Positions 9,759 to 18,566 of a stretch of DNA of 33,884 bases are shown here, in pieces. Numbering within the stretch: position 1 is the stretch's first letter; every line of letters starts with the position of its first letter. Position numbers and translations under genes: made by a program. Under the pieces are notes generated by a model. That model did no database searches, was not told the DNA's origin, and was given only the letters and a program-made list of their open reading frames with translations. Source of the stretch: an uncultured Bacteroidales bacterium (lineage in GTDB: Bacteria > Bacteroidota > Bacteroidia > Bacteroidales > UBA932); NCBI GenBank assembly GCA_944325495.1, contig CALVAD010000017.1, positions 1 through 33,884 of the forward strand. The letters run 5' to 3'.

Positions 9759-10694
9759 CTATTTGTTCTCACTGTCCCATTCGAGGACTTTATATCGGTC
9801 AACATTATGGTATCCGTAGCACAGCTCGGCCCCCAGGATTATTATCTGCCAGCTCAGGTTCAGCCATACGAGGAACAGCGGTATGGCGGCTATGACGCCA
9901 TAGACGCTGCCCAGCCGTCCCACGAACATCTGGGTTTCGAGGTAAATATACTGAAAGATTACGAAAAATACAGCCGTCACAGCCGCGGATTTGAGCGCAT
10001 ACCTGAATCTTACCTTCGCGGCCGGGATGAACTTGTACATCACCGACAGGGTCAGGACGCTCACCGCATAGAAACCCGTGTATCCGAGTATCTTCGGGAG
10101 GAAGCGGAGCTCGGAGAGGTCGAGGCCTATGAGGTTCGTGATGTTCGTGTAATAGGCGATTCCGGTACCGAACAGCAGAATCAGGAAAGGCGTGAGCCCG
10201 AGCACCAGCATGTAGAACCCGAAACGCTTGAACAGGTTGCGGGGAATCTTGCGTATGCCCCAGACATTGTTGAACACCCGCTCGACCTGGAACATCATCC
10301 ACAGCACGGTCCATATCAGGGTCAGGGCCGAAGCCAGCCCCAGACCTCCGCCCTTGGCCGATTCGAGCAGTTCGTTGGCCTTGTCCATTATGATGTCGAT
10401 GTACTCGGGATTGTTGGCGAAGAAGCCATGCAGGATTTCCGAGATCCTGTCGGACAGCCCGAGGTCGCCCGTGACGGCGAAGATGAACGCTATCAGCGGT
10501 ATTATGGCAAGCGTCACGAAGTAGCTGAGGGCCACGCACTGGAAGCCCATGCGGTTCTGCGTGAAGGTGTCAATGGTCACGCGTATGACCTTTATGTGCC
10601 TGACCAAGGAGGCGTAGCCCTTCGAGCACGCCGAGGTGTCGATGGTCCATATCCTGTCGGTGAACAGGTCGAATATCCTGTCGGCAAATCTCAT
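9759..10694 (-). CDS. YihY/BrkB-family integral membrane protein
   Basis: A 311-residue membrane protein of the YihY (UPF0761, formerly BrkB/'RNase BN') family. About six hydrophobic helices are visible, and family patterns occur: FQCVALSYFVTLAIIPL near residue 55, WMMFQVERVFNNVWGI in the middle, and VYGVIAAIPLFLVWLNLSWQIIILGAEL near the end. The molecular function of the family is not established. It is placed 7 bases downstream of ligA and directly abuts the Rel/Spo gene. The acidic C-terminal tail (WDSENK) is probably cytoplasmic. Confidence 0.9.
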   Translation of the reverse strand: MRFADRIFDLFTDRIWTIDTSACSKGYASLVRHIKVIRVTIDTFTQNRMGFQCVALSYFVTLAIIPLIAFIFAVTGDLGLSDRISEILHGFFANNPEYIDIIMDKANELLESAKGGGLGLASALTLIWTVLWMMFQVERVFNNVWGIRKIPRNLFKRFGFYMLVLGLTPFLILLFGTGIAYYTNITNLIGLDLSELRFLPKILGYTGFYAVSVLTLSVMYKFIPAAKVRFRYALKSAAVTAVFFVIFQYIYLETQMFVGRLGSVYGVIAAIPLFLVWLNLSWQIIILGAELCYGYHNVDRYKVLEWDSENK

Positions 10695-10701
10695 CGGCGC
10701 A

Positions 10702-12780
10702 TCAGAATAACGAGAGTTCCGTCACGTCGCCGGCCCCCTGGTTTCCGGACGGCAGCATTTTCATGAACTCCTCCTCGGAGATTACGGGGACGCCCAGCTT
10801 TTCGCACTGCTTCAGCTTCTCCGGTCCGGGCTTGCTTCCGGCCAGCAGGAACGCCGTCTTGCCGCTCACGGAGGAGCCGGCCTTGCCCCCGTGGGCCGCT
10901 ATCAGCTCCTTCATGGCTTCGCGGCTTATGCTGAAAGTGCCGGAGATGACTATGGTCCTGCCTTCCAGGGCTGCCGACATAGCCGTCCGGGGGCTTTCGG
11001 CGGAGAAGCGCAGCCCCGCGGCCTTGAGCCGTGATATCTCCTCGAGCTGCACCGGGTCGCGCATGAAGTCGTAGACGCTTGCGGCGATGACCTCCCCGAC
11101 GTCGTCCACTTTGAGCAGCTCCTCCATGCCGGCCGCCGCGATGGCGTCGATGCTGCCGAAGTGCCTTGCGATTCCCTTGGCGGTAGCTTCGCCGACATAG
11201 CGTATCCCCATGGCGAACAGCACTCTTTCGAAAGGCACCTTCTTCGAGGCTTCGAGGCTGTCGAGGAAGCGCTGGGCGGACCTGTCCTTCCATCCGTCCA
11301 GCGAGGTGAGCTGCCACTTGTTGAGGCTGTAGAGGTCGGAGGGCCTGCGTGCGAGCCCGCGGTCATAGAGCTGCTCCACAGTGACTTCCCCTGCGAGGAT
11401 GTCCATGGCCCTGCGGCTCATGAAATGCAGCAGCCTGCCCTTTATCTGCATGGGGCAGCCGTCTCCGTTGGGGCAGAACCATCTGGCTTCGTCCTCGCTG
11501 CGCACGAGCGGAGTGCCGCAGTCCGGACAGACTGACGGAAATTCCGGTCTCTGCGCGCCGGCTTCGCGTCTTGACATGTCGACGCCGGTGATCTTCGGGA
11601 TGATCTCCCCTCCCTTTTCGACGAACACCCAGTCGCCGTCGCGTATGTCGAGCCCCGCCATCACGTCGGCGTTGTTGAGAGTGGCTCTCCTGACCACCGT
11701 GCCGCTGAGCTGCACGGGTTCGAGGTTGGCCACCGGGGTTATCGCTCCGGTGCGCCCGACCTGATAGTCTATGCTCAGAAGCCTGGTGCATGCCTGCTCC
11801 GCCTTGAACTTGAAGGCCACTGCCCATCTCGGGAATTTCGCCGTGTATCCCAAGGTGCGCTGGCAGTCGAGTTCGTTGATCTTTATGACTATGCCGTCGG
11901 TGGCGAAAGGCAGGAACTTCCTCTGCCTGTCCCAGTAGTCTATGTATTCGCGTATCTCGGAGATGCCGTGGCAGAGCCTGCGCTTGTCCGATACCGGCAA
12001 GCCCCAGCTCGCGGCGGCGTCGAGCGCCTCCCAATGCGAGCCGAAGGTCACGGATTCGGCGGGAATATGGTATAGCGTGCATATGAGCCCCCTGTGGGCG
12101 ACTTCTTCGGGATCGGCCAGCTTCAGGGAGCCGGACGCGGCGTTGCGCGGATTGGCGAACGGCGGGTCTTCATTGTCCTCGCGTTCGCGGTTCAGCGCAT
12201 CGAAGGCCTCGTAGGGCATCAGAATCTCGCCGCGTATCTCGAACTCCGCAGGGTAGTCGCCGTGCAGCTGCCTGGGGATGTTGCCTATGCGCATGGCGTT
12301 CTCCGTGACGTCGTCGCCGTAGACTCCGTCGCCGCGTGTCAGGGCCTGGACCAGACGGCCTCCGCGGTAGGTCAGGCATATCGCGGTCCCGTCGAACTTG
12401 AGCTCGCAGCTGTAGCTGAACCTGGCTCCGTCAAGGGTCTTCTCGGCGCGTGCGGTGAAATCTTCTATTTCCGAGATGGAATATGTATTGCCCAGCGACA
12501 GCATGGGATAGCGGTGAGGCCTCTGCACGAACCCCGTCCTGGCGAGCGGCTCCGCATTCCCGCCCGCCGGCGCGTCGAGATCGGAGCCTACCTTGTGGGT
12601 GGGGGAGTCCGGCGCGTCGAATTCGGGATATTCGGCCTCCAGCCTTTCAAGTTCGTGCATCAGCGAGTCGAACTCGAAGTCGGATATGACGGGCGCGTTG
12701 TCCACATAATAGCGTCGGCTGTTCTCCTCGAGAGTACGGCGCAGTTCTTCGATTCTGTTCTTGGCCTCGGTTCTGTCCAT
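10702..12780 (-). CDS. ligA: NAD-dependent DNA ligase
   Basis: LigA seals 3'-OH/5'-phosphate nicks in replication and repair using NAD+. Counted from the chosen start (692 residues): an Ia/adenylation region with catalytic Lys in ELKFDG (K128); OB fold; four-Cys zinc finger (CPDC, then WFCPNGDGC); helix-hairpin-helix repeats; and a C-terminal BRCT domain (LEGRTIVISGTFSISREAMKE). The frame opens at 12798, but MDRTEAKNRIEELRR at 12780 matches the usual LigA N-terminus, and the promoter -7 box lies at 12787-12794, so the upstream ATG would not be on the transcript. Length is normal. Confidence 0.95.
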   Translation of the reverse strand: MDRTEAKNRIEELRRTLEENSRRYYVDNAPVISDFEFDSLMHELERLEAEYPEFDAPDSPTHKVGSDLDAPAGGNAEPLARTGFVQRPHRYPMLSLGNTYSISEIEDFTARAEKTLDGARFSYSCELKFDGTAICLTYRGGRLVQALTRGDGVYGDDVTENAMRIGNIPRQLHGDYPAEFEIRGEILMPYEAFDALNREREDNEDPPFANPRNAASGSLKLADPEEVAHRGLICTLYHIPAESVTFGSHWEALDAAASWGLPVSDKRRLCHGISEIREYIDYWDRQRKFLPFATDGIVIKINELDCQRTLGYTAKFPRWAVAFKFKAEQACTRLLSIDYQVGRTGAITPVANLEPVQLSGTVVRRATLNNADVMAGLDIRDGDWVFVEKGGEIIPKITGVDMSRREAGAQRPEFPSVCPDCGTPLVRSEDEARWFCPNGDGCPMQIKGRLLHFMSRRAMDILAGEVTVEQLYDRGLARRPSDLYSLNKWQLTSLDGWKDRSAQRFLDSLEASKKVPFERVLFAMGIRYVGEATAKGIARHFGSIDAIAAAGMEELLKVDDVGEVIAASVYDFMRDPVQLEEISRLKAAGLRFSAESPRTAMSAALEGRTIVISGTFSISREAMKELIAAHGGKAGSSVSGKTAFLLAGSKPGPEKLKQCEKLGVPVISEEEFMKMLPSGNQGAGDVTELSLF

Positions 12781-12786
12781 AAACTG

Positions 12787-12819
12787 CAAAATTAGCATTT
12801 TTGAATGATTATCCGCAAA
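12787..12819 (-). promoter_or_regulatory. ligA promoter (Bacteroidetes -33/-7 type)
   Basis: On the minus strand TAATTTTG (12787-12794) is a perfect TAnnTTTG -7 box and TTTG (12816-12819) is a -33 element; the spacing of 21 bases is in the range known for Bacteroides sigma-ABfr promoters. Only 6 bases lie between the -7 box and the LigA ATG, which predicts a nearly leaderless mRNA. Confidence 0.65.
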
Positions 12820-12822
12820 TGA

Positions 12823-12858
12823 AGAGGGTGACCAGATGCCGTGTCCTGGTCACCCTCT
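12823..12858 (-). terminator. Hairpin downstream of purA
   Basis: A perfect 13-bp stem (AGAGGGTGACCAG pairing with CTGGTCACCCTCT) and a 10-base loop lie 23 bases after the purA stop. The U-rich tail on the minus strand is weak (TTCATTTG), so termination is plausible but not canonical. The stem abuts the ligA -33 element. Confidence 0.6.
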
Positions 12859-12880
12859 CCGTCCGCGGCCGCCGCGCCGC

Positions 12881-14146
12881 CTATCTGATTACGATTTCGC
12901 TGCGGTCGGGGCCGGTCGAGATGATCTTCACGGGGCAGCCGGTCTCCTGCTCTATGAAGGAGATGTAGTCCTTGAGCTCGGCGGGGAAGTCCTCGTAGCT
13001 GCGCACTTTGCAGATGTCGCAGTCCCAGCCCTTGAACTCCCGGTACACCGGAGTGAGGTCCTCTCCGCATTCGAAGGGGAAGTGTTCCACCTTCCTGCCC
13101 CCGATCTCGTATGCGGTGGCGACCTTTATGGTCTTGAAGCCGCCCAGCACGTCGGCCTTCATCATTATGAGCTCGGTGACCCCGCTCATCATCACGGCGT
13201 ATTTGAGAGCCACCATGTCGAGCCAGCCGCAGCGGCGGGGTCTTCCGGTGGTGGCTCCGTATTCATTGCCTATGCGCCTGAGCTCCTCGCCGGTCTCATC
13301 GGACAGTTCTGTGGGGAAGGGCCCGCCGCCCACGCGCGTGCAGTATGCCTTGAAGATTCCGATGACCTTGCCCACGCGGCCCGGTGCCACGCCGAGTCCG
13401 GTGCATACCCCTGCCGCCATGGTGTTGGACGAGGTCACGAAAGGGTAGGTGCCGAAGTCGATGTCGAGCATCGAGCCCTGGGCTCCTTCCGCGAGCACCG
13501 GCATGTCATCGTCGAGGCAGCGGTTCACTTCGATTTCGCTGTCGATGAATTCGAAGCGCCTGAGCTCCTCGACGGCGGCCAGCCATTTCCGTTCGTAGTC
13601 GCTGATGTCGAACTGGAAGTCATACTGCGCCAGCATTCCCAGATGCTTGGTCTTGAGCGCCTCGTAGCGCCGCCTGAATTCGGGGGAGAGTATGTCGCCT
13701 ATGCGCAGGCCGTTCCTGCCGGTCTTGTCCATGTAGGCCGGGCCTATGCCCTTGAGCGTCGAGCCTATCTTGGCCTTGCCCTTGGCGGCTTCGCTGGCGG
13801 CGTCGAGCATCCTGTGCGTGGGCAGGATCAGCTGCGCCCTCTTGGAGATCTTCAGCCTGCCCGTGATGGGGCCGGCCTTCTCTTCGATGCTGTGTATCTC
13901 CTCCGCCAGTATCACGGGGTCGACAACGACTCCGTTGCCGATTATGTTCATCGAATCACTGCGGAAGATTCCGGAAGGGACAGTGTGGAGCACGAAACCG
14001 TCACCGTCGAACTTGAGCGAATGTCCGGCGTTCGGTCCTCCCTGGAACCGGGCTATGACCTTGTAGTCGGGCGTGAGCACGTCGACGACCTTTCCTTTTC
14101 CCTCGTCTCCCCATTGGAGTCCGAGCACTACGTCGAGTTTCTTCAT
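12881..14146 (-). CDS. purA: Adenylosuccinate synthetase
   Basis: PurA joins IMP and aspartate with GTP to give adenylosuccinate, the first committed step to AMP. The 421-residue protein begins with the glycine-rich phosphate loop WGDEGKGK (catalytic D14) and has GGPNAGHSL with H42, both equivalent to the essential Asp/His of the family. Further signatures are EGAQGSMLDIDFGTYPFVTSSNT and TTGRPRRCGWLD. Length is typical. It stands as its own transcription unit: a promoter-like -7 box and a hairpin lie upstream, and a stem-loop follows the stop. Confidence 0.97.
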   Translation of the reverse strand: MKKLDVVLGLQWGDEGKGKVVDVLTPDYKVIARFQGGPNAGHSLKFDGDGFVLHTVPSGIFRSDSMNIIGNGVVVDPVILAEEIHSIEEKAGPITGRLKISKRAQLILPTHRMLDAASEAAKGKAKIGSTLKGIGPAYMDKTGRNGLRIGDILSPEFRRRYEALKTKHLGMLAQYDFQFDISDYERKWLAAVEELRRFEFIDSEIEVNRCLDDDMPVLAEGAQGSMLDIDFGTYPFVTSSNTMAAGVCTGLGVAPGRVGKVIGIFKAYCTRVGGGPFPTELSDETGEELRRIGNEYGATTGRPRRCGWLDMVALKYAVMMSGVTELIMMKADVLGGFKTIKVATAYEIGGRKVEHFPFECGEDLTPVYREFKGWDCDICKVRSYEDFPAELKDYISFIEQETGCPVKIISTGPDRSEIVIR

Positions 14147-14185
14147 TTTCTATATAATAAGGTATGAGATTTCACCGTTTCCGGC

Positions 14186-14220
14186 GGAACGCGGCCGCTG
14201 CGTTCCAAACTCTAAAGATA
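14186..14220 (-). promoter_or_regulatory. purA promoter -7 box and 5' leader hairpin
   Basis: On the minus strand TATCTTTA (14213-14220) matches TAnnTTTG at 7 of 8 fixed and free positions. It would give a leader of about 60 bases. That leader contains a perfect 7-bp hairpin, GGAACGC and GCGTTCC (14186-14206), close to the presumed start of the transcript. No purine riboswitch fold was recognised. Confidence 0.4.
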
Positions 14221-14277
14221 AGGAAATAATCCGAAAGGACAACGGTTTTTCCGGCCGGCCTCCCCGGGCGCGAAGGG

Positions 14278-15693
14278 TCAGGCGGTCTCCCGTCCCTCCG
14301 TGAGCCGCGTGTGCATCCATCTGTCGCCGCGTATGCGCACCGCGAATATGACGCCCTTTATGCCGAGCTCCACGGCCATCGCCGTCCAGTAGCCGAGAAG
14401 GCCCATGTGCGGAATCAGGATCAGGGCCAGCCCGAGCCTGATGACCCACATGCTGAGGAGGTTGATCAGGGAAGGCAGAAGGGTGTCTCCTGCTCCGACG
14501 CAGCAGCCGTAGGCGACGATGCTGACTCCGTAGAGCAGTTCGGCCCAGGCCTCGATCCTCAGGCATTTCGCTCCGAGCTCTATGACTTCTGGGTCGTGGC
14601 TCATCATACCCATGATCTCGTAGGCGAACAGCCACATGAGCACCGCGAGGAAGGTCATCATGGCGGCTCCCGAAGCTATCGTGATCCTGGCGAAGCTGCG
14701 CGCGGTCTTCTTCCTTCCGGCCCCGAGGCTCTGCCCTATCAGCGCCGTTGCCGCGTCCTGCATGCCGTAGCCCGGCAGGTAGCAGAAACCTTCCGCGATG
14801 ATTGCGAAGGAATTGGCGGCTATGGCAATGGTCCCGAGCGGTGCGACTATCACCGTCGCGGCTATGTATGCGCCCCTCGAGACAAGGTTCTGCAGCCATA
14901 GCGGCCAGCTTATGCCGAAAGCGTTGGTGAATATCTCCCTGCGGCTGCACGGCCTCAGCGGCTCGGCCCTGTCCTCTTCGGTCATCAGCCTATGCCCGCC
15001 GAGCTCCCGGCTGGAAGCGAAGATGTATGCGAGCAGGAAAAGTCCGGCGCAGAGCATGGACAGCCCCGTTCCGATCGCCGCGCCGGGAACGCCCATCCCA
15101 AGCCTGAAGATGAACAGGTAGTTGAAGATGACGTCGAGCACGCACATGGACATGCTGGTGATGCCGGGAATCTTGGTGTTGCCGCTTGCCACCAGCGAGC
15201 CCTGGCAGAACACGGCGAGCTGATACGCCGGCAGGAACATCGAGTATATGCGGAAGTACGCCGACGCGTCTTCCAGTATTTCGCTGGATCCCCCGAGCCA
15301 GCCGGGCAGCGCCCCGCTCAACGATATCCCGAGCAGGGAGAGCAGCACGCTTGCGGCCAGCACGCTGGCCAGACCCTGGCGGAAGATGCCCGCCGCGCCC
15401 CTGAAGTCCCTCGCTCCGCAGCGGTGGGCGATCTGCACGCTGAAGCCCGAGCTGTTCGCATAGCAGAAACTGCCGAGTATCCATGTGGAGGTGCTCACGA
15501 GGCCTATCGCGGCGGCCTCCTCGGAGCCGAGCCGCCCGACCATCGCGGCGTCGATGTAGCTCATCAGGCACATGGACAGCTGCGCCATTATGGAGGGAAA
15601 CGCCAGGTACATGGTCAGCCTGAACTGCTCCCTGCCGTTCATCTCCGCTCCCGTCCTCAGTTTCGCGAGCAATATTTCCTTTCCGTCGGCCAT
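14278..15693 (-). CDS. MATE-family multidrug/cation efflux transporter
   Basis: A 471-residue inner-membrane antiporter of the MATE family (NorM/DinF superfamily), which expels organic cations or drugs against Na+ or H+. Twelve hydrophobic helices can be traced; family patterns include YIDAAMVGRLGSEEAAAIGL near residue 45 and GVPGAAIGTGLSMLC in the first half, with the repeat in the second half (GYGMQDAATALIGQSLGAGRKK). The start at 15693 gives an N-terminal 17-residue extension; an internal ATG at 15642 (MNGREQFRLTMYLAFPSI), preceded by GGAG, matches usual MATE N-termini better and may be the true start. Substrate is unknown. It is divergent from nrdD. Confidence 0.92.
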   Translation of the reverse strand: MADGKEILLAKLRTGAEMNGREQFRLTMYLAFPSIMAQLSMCLMSYIDAAMVGRLGSEEAAAIGLVSTSTWILGSFCYANSSGFSVQIAHRCGARDFRGAAGIFRQGLASVLAASVLLSLLGISLSGALPGWLGGSSEILEDASAYFRIYSMFLPAYQLAVFCQGSLVASGNTKIPGITSMSMCVLDVIFNYLFIFRLGMGVPGAAIGTGLSMLCAGLFLLAYIFASSRELGGHRLMTEEDRAEPLRPCSRREIFTNAFGISWPLWLQNLVSRGAYIAATVIVAPLGTIAIAANSFAIIAEGFCYLPGYGMQDAATALIGQSLGAGRKKTARSFARITIASGAAMMTFLAVLMWLFAYEIMGMMSHDPEVIELGAKCLRIEAWAELLYGVSIVAYGCCVGAGDTLLPSLINLLSMWVIRLGLALILIPHMGLLGYWTAMAVELGIKGVIFAVRIRGDRWMHTRLTEGRETA

Positions 15694-15700
15694 CGGGATG

Positions 15701-15736
15701 CAAATTTACAAACATTGTTCAAAACTTTGTTGAAAA
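15701..15736 (-). promoter_or_regulatory. Promoter-like -7 box upstream of the MATE gene
   Basis: TAAATTTG on the minus strand (15701-15708) is a perfect TAnnTTTG -7 box; the -33 element is weak (TTTTC around 15732-15736). With translation starting at 15642 the leader would be about 55 bases; with 15693 it would be almost leaderless. Confidence 0.5.
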
Positions 15737-15785
15737 CTTCCGCCACCGGCGCTGACATTGCTTTCCCTGCTGGGGGATTTATGTT

Positions 15786-15793
15786 TAAATTTG
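15786..15793 (+). promoter_or_regulatory. Candidate -7 box for nrdDG
   Basis: TAAATTTG on the plus strand is a perfect -7 box in the AT-rich divergent region and would give a leader of about 85-90 bases before nrdD. No convincing -33 TTTG sits at the right distance, and no NrdR-type box was recognised. Confidence 0.35.
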
Positions 15794-15882
15794 TGAGGTT
15801 TTGCAAATTGATTTTAGAATATTTCTAAATAGGACCACATCGTTTTCATTGAGTTTAACTGATTGATAACTAACGAGATACT

Positions 15883-18093
15883 ATGGATGTTCGTAAAACG
15901 AACGGCTCTGTCGAGGAGTACGACAAGGCCAAACTGGCCAGAGGAATTCACCAGGCCTACAAGACTGCGCACGAGTATTGCGACGACGCGATAGTCGTGT
16001 CCATAATCAATAATCTCTACATCTACGAGGGCATCACGAGCGCCGAGATCCGCCGTCAGGTGGAGGAGTCGCTGATGTCGATCAACAAGAAGGTCGCCCA
16101 CGCCTACATCGAGACCTTCGACGCCGGCATCGACCTCCGCAAGAAGCGCGACTTCATCAAGGACTACATAGCGGCGTCCAACGCCGCCACCGGCTCGAAG
16201 TTCGATTCCAACGCGAACGTGACACGCAAGAACATCGTGACCCTGGGCAACGAGCTCTACAAGGAGAACAACATCAAGCAGAACCGCTACATCATGTGCG
16301 ACAAGATCAAGACGATGTACGACCGTTCGCTTGCCGACCAGTATCTCGCCGACCTCAATTCACATGTGCTCTACAAGCATGACGAGAGCGGCACGCCCGG
16401 CTTCCCCTACTGCGTGGCAATAACGATGTACCCCTTCCTCGTCAGCGGGCTCAAGGAGCTCGGCGGAGTGTCCATCGCGCCCACCGACCTCAAGTCCTTC
16501 TGCGGGGAGTTCATCAATCTCGTGTACTCGATATCCTCGCAGTTCATGGGCGCTGTCGCGACTCCCGAGTTCCTGATGTATCTCGACTACTTCATCCGCA
16601 AGGACTACGGAGACGACTACCTCGAGCATCTCAATGACGTCGTTGAGCTCAACGCCAAGAAGCGCACTCTCGTCAAGGTCATCGACAACTATTTCCAGCA
16701 GGTGGTGCACTCGATGAACATGCCTGCCGGCAACAGGGGCTACCAGACCGTGTTCTGGAACATCAGCTACTTCGACCGGAACTACTTCCAGGGCGTGTTC
16801 GGCGACTTCCGCTTCCCCGACGGCAGCGCTCCGAAGTGGGAGACCCTCGACTGGCTCCAGAGGCATTTCATGAACTGGTTCAACGAGGAGAGGAACAACT
16901 ACATCCTGACCTTCCCCGTGGAGACCATGGCCCTGCTGACCGACGGCGGGGACGACTACCTCGACAAGGACTACGCCGACTTCACGGCGGAGATGTGGTC
17001 CAAGGGGCACAGCTTCTTCTGCTATATCTCCAACAGCCCCGACTCGCTGTCGAGCTGCTGCCGTCTGCGCAACAGCCTCAAGGACCTGCAGGACAGGGAG
17101 GACTCCGAGCACAACCACACCACCCACCAGTACTCGATGGGCACCGCGTCCGTGGCTACCGGCTCCAAGTCGGTTATGACCATCAACCTCAACCGCCTTA
17201 TCCAGGATTCCGTGCGCAGGTACTTCCTGGAACGCAGGGGAGTGACCCTTTCCGCGGGAAAGCCGCTCGACCCCCGCTCCCAGTTCTATGACAAGGAGGA
17301 TCTCTACCACAACTATATCTGCAAGGATCTCACCGAGATGACGGAGAGGGTGCACAAGTACCAGATGGCCTTCAACGAGATAATCAAGGACTTCTTCAAG
17401 GCCGACATGCTCGACGTCTACAGCGCCGGCTTCATCGACATGAAGAAGCAGTACCTGACCGTGGGCGTCAACGGCCTGACCGAGGCCGCCGAGTTCCTCG
17501 GGCTCGAAATCAGCCCCAACAAGGAGTACAACGACTTCGTGAACAGCATACTCGAGACGATCAACGTCTGCAACAGGAAGGACCGCACTCCGGAAGCCAT
17601 GTTCAACACGGAGTTCGTGCCCGCCGAGAACCTCGCGGCCAAGAACTACAAATGGGACAAGAAGGACGGCTACTTCGTGTCTTCGAAGCACAACCTCTAC
17701 AGCTCCTATTTCTACAATCCCGAGGACGTGAACGTGTCCGTAATCGACAAGTTCAAGCTCCACGGCGAGAACTTCGTCAAGTATCTCGACGGCGGTTCGG
17801 CTCTGCACATGAATCTACAGGAGCACCTGACCAAGGAGCAGTACCGCCAGCTGCTCAACGTGGCGGCCCATTACGGCACCAACTATTTCACATTCAACGT
17901 GCGCAATACGGTATGCAACGACTGCGGGCACATCAGCAAGGACACGCTGACCGAATGCCCGAAGTGCGGAAGCCGGAACATCGACTATCTTACACGCGTC
18001 ATAGGCTATCTCAAGAGGGTCTCCTCTTTCGCCGAACCGCGCCAGGTCGAGGCCCAGCACCGTTTCTATGCGAAGAAGGACGGGCGCATATGA
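15883..18093 (+). CDS. nrdD: Anaerobic (class III) ribonucleoside-triphosphate reductase
   Basis: NrdD reduces ribonucleotides to deoxyribonucleotides under anoxia with a glycyl radical. The 736-residue protein begins with an ATP-cone regulatory domain (about 1-95; VRKTNGSVEEYDKAKLARGI). The barrel carries SSCCRLRN, which fits the active-site Cys region. The C-terminus has a four-Cys zinc site (CNDCGH and CPKCGS) followed by RVIGYL with the radical Gly708. The start gives the full cone; no Shine-Dalgarno is visible, as usual in this phylum. The stop overlaps the nrdG start (ATGA). Presence of this enzyme fits a strict anaerobe. Confidence 0.97.
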   Translation: MDVRKTNGSVEEYDKAKLARGIHQAYKTAHEYCDDAIVVSIINNLYIYEGITSAEIRRQVEESLMSINKKVAHAYIETFDAGIDLRKKRDFIKDYIAASNAATGSKFDSNANVTRKNIVTLGNELYKENNIKQNRYIMCDKIKTMYDRSLADQYLADLNSHVLYKHDESGTPGFPYCVAITMYPFLVSGLKELGGVSIAPTDLKSFCGEFINLVYSISSQFMGAVATPEFLMYLDYFIRKDYGDDYLEHLNDVVELNAKKRTLVKVIDNYFQQVVHSMNMPAGNRGYQTVFWNISYFDRNYFQGVFGDFRFPDGSAPKWETLDWLQRHFMNWFNEERNNYILTFPVETMALLTDGGDDYLDKDYADFTAEMWSKGHSFFCYISNSPDSLSSCCRLRNSLKDLQDREDSEHNHTTHQYSMGTASVATGSKSVMTINLNRLIQDSVRRYFLERRGVTLSAGKPLDPRSQFYDKEDLYHNYICKDLTEMTERVHKYQMAFNEIIKDFFKADMLDVYSAGFIDMKKQYLTVGVNGLTEAAEFLGLEISPNKEYNDFVNSILETINVCNRKDRTPEAMFNTEFVPAENLAAKNYKWDKKDGYFVSSKHNLYSSYFYNPEDVNVSVIDKFKLHGENFVKYLDGGSALHMNLQEHLTKEQYRQLLNVAAHYGTNYFTFNVRNTVCNDCGHISKDTLTECPKCGSRNIDYLTRVIGYLKRVSSFAEPRQVEAQHRFYAKKDGRI

Positions 18094-18566
18094 TAAAGTA
18101 CATCCCCGAGCTCACCGACGTGGTGCTCGAAGAAATACCCGACAGAGTGACCCTGGCGCTGGAGATTCCGAACTGCCAGGGTTCATGTCCGGGCTGCCAC
18201 TCCTCCTTCCTGAAACTGGACATAGGGAAGGAGCTCACTCCGGACGAGGCGGACAGGCTCATCGAGGACAATTTCGGAATCAACTGCTTCCTGCTGCTCG
18301 GCGAAGGCAATGACCGCAAGGCCCTGCTGTCACTGGCCGCGCATGTCAGGGAGCGTTTCCCGAGGCTGGAGCTGGCTCTGTATTCCGGACGGCAGGAAGT
18401 GGAGCCTGAAATCTTCGAGGCCTTCGATTTCGTGAAGGTCGGCCCGTATGTCAGCGAGCTTGGCCCGCTCAACGAGCCTGCCACCAACCAGAGGCTCTAT
18501 TATCATGGAGATGACATAACTTCCCGTTTCTGGCACAAAGGGCTCGAAGCTTCAAAAAACCGATGA
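18090..18566 (+). CDS. nrdG: Anaerobic ribonucleotide reductase activating protein (radical SAM)
   Basis: NrdG uses a [4Fe-4S] cluster and S-adenosylmethionine to place the glycyl radical on NrdD. The frame is open further upstream inside nrdD, but the ATG at 18090 overlaps the nrdD stop and gives a 158-residue protein, the right size. The radical-SAM Cys motif CX3CX2C is C29, C33, C36 (CQGSCPGC). Further family traits are LLGEGNDRKALLSL and a YSGR strand. Its stop overlaps the start of the next gene, so nrdD, nrdG and the glycosidase-like lipoprotein gene form one chain. Confidence 0.93.
   Translation: MIKYIPELTDVVLEEIPDRVTLALEIPNCQGSCPGCHSSFLKLDIGKELTPDEADRLIEDNFGINCFLLLGEGNDRKALLSLAAHVRERFPRLELALYSGRQEVEPEIFEAFDFVKVGPYVSELGPLNEPATNQRLYYHGDDITSRFWHKGLEASKNR

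Noticed and set aside
12836-14167. A 443-codon open frame on the plus strand.
   Set aside because: Antisense to purA, which is certain from its motifs.
14147-14277. A purine riboswitch in the purA leader.
   Set aside because: Only one small hairpin is visible; the conserved three-way junction and loop sequences of the purine aptamer are absent.
15693-15708. A second leaderless gene (MATE) because its -7 box lies 7 bases before the first ATG.
   Set aside because: An internal ATG at 15642 fits the MATE family N-terminus better, which would leave a normal leader of about 55 bases.
16360-17808. A 482-codon open frame on the minus strand.
   Set aside because: Exactly antisense to nrdD, with a composition rich in Val, Glu, Leu and His as expected from reverse-complemented codons.
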